A stretch of 5,054 nt of DNA from contig JACCRH010000067.1 of NCBI GenBank assembly GCA_013813675.1, forward strand, positions 1 to 5,054. The letters run 5' to 3'. This stretch comes from Gemmatimonadales bacterium. Lineage in GTDB: Bacteria > Gemmatimonadota > Gemmatimonadetes > Gemmatimonadales > GWC2-71-9. A program made the translations under genes and the position numbers. The notes beneath the pieces were generated by a model. It saw only the letters and a program-made list of their open reading frames with translations. It had not been told where the DNA came from and did no database searches. Shown piece after piece: positions 1 through 5,054 of the stretch (position 1 is the first letter of the stretch; every line of letters starts with the position of its first letter).

Positions 1-1634
1 CGAACCACCACGGTGTCGGTGAAAAAGTTGAAGCGGGGAGCCGAGACCGCGAGCACGTGGGGTCCCGCGGAGAGACGAGTCGTCGGGTCGACCACCGGGC
101 GCTCGTCGATCATCACGGTCGAGCCTCGGGGAAGCCCCACCAGGCGGACGCTTCCGCTGTCGCTCGAGATTGGAGCGAGTGGAGATCCGCCGGGTGGTCG
201 CGTGGCGGAGCGCGGCGCGGCCGAAGGCGCGGGCGCCGACGGCGGAGTGGCCTGCGCCGCGGGCGGCGAGACGGTTCGGGCAACCGGGGCGGAGTCCACC
301 GGCCGCAGCGTGGCCGGTCGGATGCTGTCGGCCACGGCTGCCGAATCGGCCGCCATGGAATCGGCTGCGGCAGCCGCCGCGAACGGCGCAAACCCCCGCT
401 TGCTGTAGTAGTACGCCGCGCCGCCCACCCCGCCGGCGATCGCCAGCAGCAGCCACAACCAGCCGAGCCCGGAGGAGCTGGACCGGCGCATGGCGACGGA
501 CCGGTCGGCCACCCGGCGCGGGTTGTCCCGTCGCTCCCGGGGGGTGGAGCGCCGGTTGACCAGGGGCGAGTCCAGCGGCGTCGTGGGCTGGCTCACGATG
601 AGCGCCGGGCCTCCCATCGCGGGGCTCGGCACCGTAGGGCCGACTCCCGCCCCGACGCGGGCCGCCGCCACCGATGCCCGGACACTCCCCGCGGGGGCGA
701 TCGGCTGGCCCTGCAGCGACGCCACCAGCTCCTCGCAGCTCTGAAAGCGGTCCATCGGATCCTTCATCAGCATCCGCTTGATGACCTCGAACAGACGCCG
801 CTCGTCGGCGGTGATGAGCTGAGGCACCGGCACCGGCTCGGTGATGTGCTTGTAGCCGATCGAAAAGCTATCTTCGCCGTCGTACGGCACCGTGCCGGTG
901 AGCGACTGGTACGCCACCACCCCCAGGCTGTAGATGTCGCTGCGGCCGTCGATGGCCTGGGCGCGGGCCTGCTCCGGGCTCATGTAGTGGGGCGTCCCGA
1001 TGGACATGCCCGTGCCGGTGAGCCGCTGCCCCGAGGCGGCCTTGGCGATGCCGAAATCGGTGAGGACGCACTGGCCGAACTCGTCGAACATGATGTTGTC
1101 GGGCTTGATGTCGCGATGTACGATGCCGCGCTGGGCGGCGTATCCCAGCGCGCTGCCGGCCTCGAGCAGCAGCCGCCTTATCTCGGGAGGCACGAGCTTC
1201 CGGCGCTCGGCCATCACGGTCGACAGCGAGCCGCCCCGGAGGTACTTCATGATGAAGTAGATGACCCGGCCGGACCGGCCGACCCGATAGATCGAAATGA
1301 TGTTGGGGTGCTCCAACTGCGCCGCGGTGCGCGCCTCCCGCTGAAACCGCTCGACGAACTCGGCGTCGAAGGCGAGCGAGAAGGGCAACACTTTGATCGC
1401 CACCTCGCGCTCGAGGTGGCGATCGCGGGCGCGGTACACCATGGCCATGCCGCCCCGTCCCAGCTCCTCGATGATCTCGTACTCGGCGGCGAGCGCCTCC
1501 CGAACCAGGTCGGTCTCTTCCAGCGCACCGGTGGCGATCGCGTGCACCGGTGTCGTGGCCATGAGGTCGAGACCGCAGGAGGGACAGAACTTGGATTTTC
1601 CGGTGATTTCGCTGCCGCAACGGGAGCAGAACAT
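1..1634 (-). CDS. Transmembrane Ser/Thr protein kinase with N-terminal zinc ribbon and C-terminal PEGA domain (3' end cut by window)
   Basis: This is a Hanks-type (PknB-like) kinase that phosphorylates Ser/Thr on cytoplasmic targets. 544 codons are visible and the frame is still open at the left edge. Residues 3-20 form a zinc ribbon (C3xxC6, C17xxC20). The kinase domain spans about 52-307: glycine loop GRGGMAMVY (59-67), VAIK lysine K81, alpha-C E100, HRDIKPDN (173-180, catalytic D175), DFG (193-195), GTPHYMSPE (213-221), D233 and R296. All catalytic residues are intact and it is an RD kinase; T206, T208, S211 and T214 are plausible activation-loop phosphosites. A basic juxtamembrane stretch precedes one membrane helix (about 390-410). 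An Ala/Pro/Ser linker then leads to a PEGA-like domain from about 494, probably extracytoplasmic. The ATG start is secure: an in-frame TAG lies four codons upstream and the zinc ribbon starts at once. No Shine-Dalgarno is visible. Family and topology are confident; signal and substrates are unknown. Confidence 0.96.
   Translation of the reverse strand, partial: MFCSRCGSEITGKSKFCPSCGLDLMATTPVHAIATGALEETDLVREALAAEYEIIEELGRGGMAMVYRARDRHLEREVAIKVLPFSLAFDAEFVERFQREARTAAQLEHPNIISIYRVGRSGRVIYFIMKYLRGGSLSTVMAERRKLVPPEIRRLLLEAGSALGYAAQRGIVHRDIKPDNIMFDEFGQCVLTDFGIAKAASGQRLTGTGMSIGTPHYMSPEQARAQAIDGRSDIYSLGVVAYQSLTGTVPYDGEDSFSIGYKHITEPVPVPQLITADERRLFEVIKRMLMKDPMDRFQSCEELVASLQGQPIAPAGSVRASVAAARVGAGVGPTVPSPAMGGPALIVSQPTTPLDSPLVNRRSTPRERRDNPRRVADRSVAMRRSSSSGLGWLWLLLAIAGGVGGAAYYYSKRGFAPFAAAAAADSMAADSAAVADSIRPATLRPVDSAPVARTVSPPAAQATPPSAPAPSAAPRSATRPPGGSPLAPISSDSGSVRLVGLPRGSTVMIDERPVVDPTTRLSAGPHVLAVSAPRFNFFTDTVVV
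1395..1424. repeat. Perfect 13-bp inverted repeat with 4-nt loop inside the kinase gene
   Basis: The left arm GATCGCCACCTCG (1395-1407) is exactly complementary to the right arm CGAGGTGGCGATC (1412-1424), with CGCT (1408-1411) between them. On the minus (coding) strand it covers exactly ten codons, D71 to I80, between the glycine loop and the catalytic lysine K81. In mRNA it would form a strong GC-rich stem with an AGCG tetraloop, 210-240 nt into the coding region. It may be a by-product of conserved residues plus GC-rich codon choice, or a structure affecting translation or mRNA stability. The repeat is certain; any function is not. Confidence 0.9.
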
Positions 1635-1640
1635 GGGCGG

Positions 1641-1668
1641 AAGCTACCGACCCGCCAGGGGGAGTCAA
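1641..1668 (-). promoter_or_regulatory. Candidate sigma70-like promoter for the kinase gene
   Basis: Read on the minus strand, TTGACT (1668-1663) matches the -35 consensus TTGACA at five of six bases. After a 16-bp spacer comes TAGCTT (1646-1641), which matches the -10 consensus at only three of six. Transcription would start about 7 nt beyond the -10 element, on or next to the A of the kinase ATG, giving a leaderless mRNA. That agrees with the absence of a purine-rich ribosome binding site before this ATG. The -10 match is poor and the element was found by eye, so the call is tentative. Confidence 0.25.
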
Positions 1669-1731
1669 GCGGAGTAGACATGGCGTTGTGCGAGACGAAA
1701 TGCAGAAGGCAGGGAGGCTTAGCGGCCGTGC

Positions 1732-1780
1732 CGGAGTTCTCCGCGGCCTCTCCGACGGGTCTGCCTGGCACGCCCCGTGC
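1732..1780. repeat. Two short palindromes in the divergent intergenic region
   Basis: CGGAG-TT-CTCCG (1732-1743) and GCACG-CCC-CGTGC (1768-1780) are two perfect 5-bp-arm inverted repeats. Their centres are about 37 bp apart, between the divergently read kinase and the 147-residue gene. They could be operator half-sites or small hairpins in the leader of the plus-strand gene. Arms this short also arise by chance in GC-rich DNA, so only the symmetry itself is well supported. No convincing -10/-35 pair was seen for the plus-strand gene. Confidence 0.3.
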
Positions 1781-1811
1781 ACCAATCTCCGCGCAATTCC
1801 TCGCCCAATCC

Positions 1812-1817
1812 GGAGAG
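1812..1817 (+). promoter_or_regulatory. Ribosome binding site that sets the GTG start at 1823
   Basis: GGAGAG lies 5 nt upstream of the GTG at 1823 and is a good Shine-Dalgarno match. The open frame continues upstream to a GTG at 1688 and an ATG at 1700, neither with a comparable site. Between 1688 and 1822 the third codon positions lose their strong G/C preference, which returns from 1823. Both signals favour the downstream start. Confidence 0.65.
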
Positions 1818-1822
1818 TCACC

Positions 1823-2266
1823 GTGGTCCCATACCACACGATTGCCTTCAGCCAGCAGAAATTGCGCGGCGCGATCCGCCGGGCCGCCGGCCAGGAGCCG
1901 GGGTTCACCTACGGCTTCGTGATCCATTCCCGGCGGCACAACGAGCATCCCACGCTCGGCGCGATCACCTTGAACGGCGAAAGCTTCGCGCTCAGCGAGC
2001 GGCTGCTCGCGGGGCTCGACGGCACGGCCATCTGGCTCTTCGGACACGCGCGGATCACCTTCGCCGCCGGCGAACCGATCGACCCGGCGGACGCCGGCGC
2101 TCCCGAGCGGCCGCTCTCCTCACTGGTGATGCACATCTCGACCTTCGACGCCACCGCCGGGGTGACTCAGCATCTAGTGCAGGTCGAGGCCCTGGTGAAG
2201 GCCGAAACGCTGGTTCAGCCGCTGCTGGTCCTGGCGCACGAGCGGCCGTCGGCGTGGCCGCTATAG
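1823..2266 (+). CDS. Uncharacterised 147-residue soluble protein
   Basis: I do not recognise a family. It is clearly coding: nearly every third codon position is G or C from 1823 to the TAG at 2264-2266. The protein has no signal peptide, membrane segment or cysteine. The first 25 residues are basic and probably helical (QQKLRGAIRRA at 11-21). The middle looks beta-rich (FVIHSRR at 32-38, LGAITLNGE at 45-53, TAIWLFGHARITF at 68-80), followed by an Asp/Pro-rich loop (84-96). Two strand-like segments end the protein (LVMHISTFDA at 101-110, LVQPLLVLAH at 130-139). This suggests a small cytoplasmic alpha/beta domain. It is a lone plus-strand gene, divergent from the kinase and convergent with the GWxTD gene, so it has its own promoter. 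Starts at 1688 (192 aa) or 1700 (188 aa) are possible but less likely because GC3 falls there. Confidence 0.8.
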   Translation: MVPYHTIAFSQQKLRGAIRRAAGQEPGFTYGFVIHSRRHNEHPTLGAITLNGESFALSERLLAGLDGTAIWLFGHARITFAAGEPIDPADAGAPERPLSSLVMHISTFDATAGVTQHLVQVEALVKAETLVQPLLVLAHERPSAWPL

Positions 2267-2283
2267 CCAGCGGCACGGCGGCC
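2244..2283. terminator. Imperfect hairpin at the convergent gene ends, possible terminator
   Basis: Three paired blocks stack around the TAG stop of the 147-residue gene: GGCCG/CGGCC (2244-2248 with 2279-2283), CGTG/CACG (2253-2256 with 2274-2277) and CCGCT/AGCGG (2258-2262 with 2269-2273). The loop is 6 nt, and there are a 4/1 internal loop and a one-base bulge. It sits between two converging genes and would fold on either transcript. Neither side has a U-tract, so a classical intrinsic terminator is unlikely; a Rho-assisted or 3'-end-protecting role is possible. Confidence 0.3.
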
Positions 2284-2315
2284 AGCAACGCTACTTAACC
2301 GAGGTAATGCCCCGT

Positions 2316-4607
2316 CTACTCCTCCACCACCTGAAACCGCTGCATCCGCTTGTCCGATCGCCCCTGCTCGTCCTCCACGGCCACCTCGAGGGTGTAGTTC
2401 CCCGGCTTGAGCTTGTCGAGCTTGAGACTCCGGCTGGTGTTGGTGACCGGGAAGGACGCGGTCTCCTCGAACTTGAGGCTGATCTGGGCCGAGCCGCCGC
2501 CGAACACTTTCCGTAACAGGCCGCCTCCACCGCCCTGCTTCCGCACGGCGATGCGCACGGTATACTCGGTCCCCTCGCTCAACCCCTCGACCTCGTAGTA
2601 CAGCTCCATGCTCTCCTTCCGCTTGTAGGTGCGGAGCGGATTGAACACCACGGTGTCCTCCGCGGTGCGACGCCAGAAGAGATTGGTGTTCCGGCTGCCG
2701 AGCACCAGATCGCTGAGCGCGAGCGCCGTTGCGGTGGGCCGGCCGACTCGAACCGTGTCGCGGGGGAGCAGGACGCCGGTCTCCTCCCCCTGCTGAATGG
2801 CGAGGCGGTAGAAGTACTGGCCCGGGGGGACCGGGACCGACACCCGGCCGACCAGGTGCTCCCCATCAGGCACCGGCGCCGGCGCCACGAAGTGGCGGGT
2901 GGTGTCGATCGTCGCCGCCACCCGGCCCCGCCGGTCGCTGGCCACGAACCGAACCCGCACCGAGTAGAGATATCCCCGGGTGACCATGACCGGCTCCAGG
3001 GTCGATCCGGCCACGGCGTAGGCGATCTGCACCTGGGTGCCGGTGGAGTCGCGGCCCACCGCGAGCACTTCGGAGCTGACTTTGAGCTCGTCGGGGAAGC
3101 GCAGCTCGTAACTGTCGGTCCGGGTGCCGAGCGCGATGCTCTCCTGTCCCACCTGGCGCTCCTCGGTCTGGTAGCGGCCGGTGCTGATCCTGCCCGCCGC
3201 CTGAAGCCGCCCGTAGATAGGCGCGAGTTGCTCCCGCGACAGCAGGAGCTGCTGCGCCATGGGATCGCCTTCCGCGCCCGCCAGTCCGCCCCTGAGCGCC
3301 AGAGCGTTGCTGAACCCGAGCACGTCGAAGAGACTCTCGACCAGCTTGAAGTCCTGCACGTCCTCCCGCGCCATGAAGTGAAAGATCAGGTCGCCGTCGG
3401 GGCGGGTGTAGCGCCACGACTCGTTGGCCTCCAAGCCTGGGGCGGCATAGCTCGCGCGGCTGGTGGGTTCCCCATGGCGGATATAGATGATCCCCCGGTC
3501 GTCGAAGTCGCGGCTGCCGGAGCGGTATCGCTCCACGATGTCGTAGTGCCGGTTGAGCGCGGTGAGCTGGAAGTTCTTGCGGGCATAGAACAGACGCCGG
3601 TAGTGCTCGCGAAGGCGCTCGCCGTCGGCGCGGAGCTCGATCCGGTCGCGATCGCTCCAGAACCGCCTCAGGTAATCGGCCCGCTTTCGGCCCGCGGTGC
3701 GGTCGAACTCCCTCATGACGCTGTCCGATGCGATCGGCGCCAGATCGGCCCGATACGCCGCGACGGCGACCGAGTCGTCGGAGGCCGCCCCGTCGAAGTA
3801 CGGTGCCATCCCATCGAACCTTCCCAGGAGGAAGAGCGTGCGGGCCACTTCCAACAGCCCGAGGCTCCGATTCGTCCCGTGGTCGAGGTAGCCTTGAAAG
3901 GCCGCGAGGGCCGAGTCGCCGTCTCCCACTTCGCGCTCGACCCGGCCCCGCGCCAGCAGGACGTCGGGGCGGGTGGCCGCCTCGGTGGGCGCGGCCCGGC
4001 GGAGCGCTTCCAGCGCGACGCCCAGCTTGATGTTGACCCGCTGGCGGAGCGCGGTATTGGCCAGGTCCACCAGACCCCGGTCGAAGCCGGGATCCACCTC
4101 CGCGGATTTGGCATAGGCCATCGCCGACCGGCTGAGTGCATCCTTGCCCAACATCGTCTTGATCCCGGTGACGAACGAGATCTGGGAGTCGCCCACTCCG
4201 TACTCGGCGGACCCCATGCCGTACCAGCTATAGGGCCAGGTGGGCTGCAGATCGATGGCCCACTGAAACTCCGAGGCGGCGTCTTCATAGTGCGACTGCC
4301 CGCCCAGCTCGCCCAGTCGCAGGGAGAGGAACCCCAGCCGCAGATGGGTCATCGCGTTGGCGCGGTCGGCCTTGGCCTCTTCGATGAGACGCTTCTCCAG
4401 AGCCAGGAGGCCGGCGGAATCCTGGGTAGCGGCGATGGAATCGCGGAACTGCTCCAGCAGCACGCGATCCGCCGGCTCCTGCGCCGGGAGCGGCGCGGTG
4501 GCCAACGTGATGAGGGAGAGGGCCGCGACGAGCTGTCGCGGCCGAAATCGAGCTCCGCGATTCGCGGTGTGGCGGCCAGACGGGGCGGACATCTGCAGCA
4601 TCCTCAT
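2316..4607 (-). CDS. Exported GWxTD-type protein with N-terminal TPR-like region
   Basis: This 763-residue protein belongs to the GWxTD-domain family, known from Gemmatimonadota, Acidobacteriota and Bacteroidota-related phyla and of unknown biochemical function. A signal peptide is visible: basic residues to R24, hydrophobic core LVAALSLITLATAPL (26-40), likely cleavage after A42 (PLPA|QEP). Residues about 45-290 are helical with TPR-like pairs (HLRLGFLSLRLGE, EFQWAIDLQP, AMAYAKSAEVDP, ALAAFQGYLDHG). The core follows at about 300-420: FWSDRD (316-321), RHYDIVERYR (353-362), DFDDRGIIYIRHGEP (367-381), ESWRY (396-400) and LIFHFM (407-412). The GW of the namesake motif is missing. Residues about 500-763 are beta-rich, probably two sandwich domains, with a Gly-rich basic insertion at 689-708. 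AGGA lies 9 nt before the ATG; M3 and M6 are alternative starts. The gene lies 83 bp downstream of the amidase gene on the same strand. It probably acts in the periplasm or at the outer envelope. Confidence 0.88.
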   Translation of the reverse strand: MRMLQMSAPSGRHTANRGARFRPRQLVAALSLITLATAPLPAQEPADRVLLEQFRDSIAATQDSAGLLALEKRLIEEAKADRANAMTHLRLGFLSLRLGELGGQSHYEDAASEFQWAIDLQPTWPYSWYGMGSAEYGVGDSQISFVTGIKTMLGKDALSRSAMAYAKSAEVDPGFDRGLVDLANTALRQRVNIKLGVALEALRRAAPTEAATRPDVLLARGRVEREVGDGDSALAAFQGYLDHGTNRSLGLLEVARTLFLLGRFDGMAPYFDGAASDDSVAVAAYRADLAPIASDSVMREFDRTAGRKRADYLRRFWSDRDRIELRADGERLREHYRRLFYARKNFQLTALNRHYDIVERYRSGSRDFDDRGIIYIRHGEPTSRASYAAPGLEANESWRYTRPDGDLIFHFMAREDVQDFKLVESLFDVLGFSNALALRGGLAGAEGDPMAQQLLLSREQLAPIYGRLQAAGRISTGRYQTEERQVGQESIALGTRTDSYELRFPDELKVSSEVLAVGRDSTGTQVQIAYAVAGSTLEPVMVTRGYLYSVRVRFVASDRRGRVAATIDTTRHFVAPAPVPDGEHLVGRVSVPVPPGQYFYRLAIQQGEETGVLLPRDTVRVGRPTATALALSDLVLGSRNTNLFWRRTAEDTVVFNPLRTYKRKESMELYYEVEGLSEGTEYTVRIAVRKQGGGGGLLRKVFGGGSAQISLKFEETASFPVTNTSRSLKLDKLKPGNYTLEVAVEDEQGRSDKRMQRFQVVEE

Positions 4608-4690
4608 TGCGACTCATCCTGAGGCACGGCGGTGGGTTCGGGATTCGACCTAGGAGACGCGCCGGCCAGCCCCCGGCCCACAAGGAAAGC

Positions 4691-5054
4691 CTAGGGTTCC
4701 GCAGCGCACTCGCGCAAGAAGCGGCGGATGCCATCGACCACCGCTTCGGCATAGAGCCGCTGGCCCCGGGGCGAGCGCAGCGCGGCCTCCTGCTCGGGCA
4801 CAATGATGAAGAGCCCCTCGGTCAGGACGGAGGGCATCCAGGTGGTCCGCACCATCGCGAGGTCGCCCCGGCCGATGCCGAGGTCCCGCACGCCCAGCCG
4901 GCGGACCAACGCCGCCTGGATGGCCCGCGCGAGGGAGACGCTGCGCGGCTGATTGTAATAGACGCTGGTGCCATTGTTGGTGAGCGGGTTCACCCCGTCG
5001 GGAAGGGCGTTGTTGTGAATGGAGATCAGCAGGTCGGCGCCCGCCCGCTCGGCC
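4691..5054 (-). CDS. N-acetylmuramoyl-L-alanine amidase, Amidase_3 family (C-terminal 120 residues; 5' end cut by window)
   Basis: This zinc enzyme family cleaves the amide bond between N-acetylmuramic acid and L-alanine in peptidoglycan, outside the cytoplasmic membrane. The visible part starts mid-domain. It includes ADLLISIHNNA, where H13 of the fragment is the conserved zinc-ligand histidine of the SIH motif. NGTSVYYNQP (27-36) and SLARAIQAALVRRLGVRDLGI (40-60) follow, then RGDLAMVRTTWMPSVLTEGLF with E79 as the expected catalytic glutamate. The tail is IVPEQEAAL and the helix AEAVVDGIRRFLREC. The frame continues unbroken past the right edge, so an internal GTG at 4993 is not the true start. 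The first zinc ligands, any signal peptide and any N-terminal domain lie outside the window. The protein ends just after the catalytic domain, with no C-terminal binding domain. It precedes the GWxTD gene on the same strand and may share a transcript with it. Confidence 0.92.
   Translation of the reverse strand, partial: AERAGADLLISIHNNALPDGVNPLTNNGTSVYYNQPRSVSLARAIQAALVRRLGVRDLGIGRGDLAMVRTTWMPSVLTEGLFIIVPEQEAALRSPRGQRLYAEAVVDGIRRFLRECAAEP

Noticed and set aside
335..376. 9-bp inverted repeat with 24-nt spacer, plus a nested 6-bp hairpin
   Set aside because: It lies in the Ala-rich linker of the kinase, where repeated GCC/GCG/GCA codons easily produce such symmetry.
868..1908. 346-codon minus-strand frame overlapping the kinase gene
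   Set aside because: It is a frame-shifted reading of the kinase with Arg/His-rich composition. The in-register frame contains every kinase motif without interruption.
57..1922. 621-codon open frame on the plus strand opposite the kinase gene
   Set aside because: Its product is Arg/Gly/His-rich low-complexity sequence with no domain, while the opposite strand encodes a fully intact kinase. Long antisense frames are expected in DNA this GC-rich.
1909..2154. Minus-strand 81-codon frame opposite the 147-residue gene
   Set aside because: It is Ser/Pro-rich, lacks a GC3 signal and lies opposite a frame with strong coding bias.
2875..2886. 12-bp palindrome GGCGCCGGCGCC
   Set aside because: It simply encodes an Ala-Pro repeat (APAP) in the GWxTD protein using GC-rich codons.
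2856..4622. 588-codon open frame on the plus strand opposite the GWxTD gene
   Set aside because: It mirrors the real gene's codon bias, has no recognisable domain and is rich in Gly, Arg, His and Pro, so it is an antisense shadow.
4661..4677. GCCGG/CCGGC hairpin between the amidase and GWxTD genes
   Set aside because: A 5-bp stem with a 7-nt loop and no U-tract is too weak to call a terminator in GC-rich DNA.
4285..4803. 172-codon minus-strand frame bridging the amidase and GWxTD genes
   Set aside because: It overlaps both real genes out of frame and its product has no coherent domain.

Overview
The window is about two-thirds G+C, densely coding, and has strongly G/C-biased third codon positions. 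There are four protein genes and no RNA genes, mobile elements or CRISPR. The kinase with a zinc ribbon and PEGA domain, and especially the GWxTD-type protein, suggest a GC-rich member of Gemmatimonadota or a relative such as Acidobacteriota. This is inferred from family content only; no rRNA or other marker is present.

Layout. (1) Positions 1-1634, minus strand: a transmembrane Ser/Thr protein kinase whose C-terminus runs off the left edge. It has an N-terminal zinc ribbon, a complete kinase domain, one membrane helix and the start of an extracytoplasmic PEGA domain. (2) A 188-bp divergent intergenic region (1635-1822). (3) Positions 1823-2266, plus strand: a 147-residue soluble protein of unknown function, best started at a GTG with a good ribosome binding site. 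(4) A 49-bp convergent gap with an imperfect hairpin over the end of gene 3. (5) Positions 2316-4607, minus strand: a 763-residue exported protein with an N-terminal helical TPR-like half, a divergent GWxTD core and C-terminal beta-rich domains. (6) An 83-bp gap. (7) Positions 4691-5054, minus strand: the C-terminal 120 residues of an Amidase_3-type N-acetylmuramoyl-L-alanine amidase, cut by the right edge.

How they fit together: the amidase and the GWxTD protein lie head to tail on the minus strand and both probably act outside the cytoplasmic membrane, so they may be co-transcribed. The kinase has its own promoter region and could sense envelope conditions through its PEGA domain, but nothing in the sequence links it to the other genes. 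No obviously new multi-gene system is visible. The items most worth checking are a perfect 13-bp inverted repeat inside the kinase gene, the degenerate GWxTD signature, the uncharacterised 147-residue protein, and a possibly leaderless kinase transcript.
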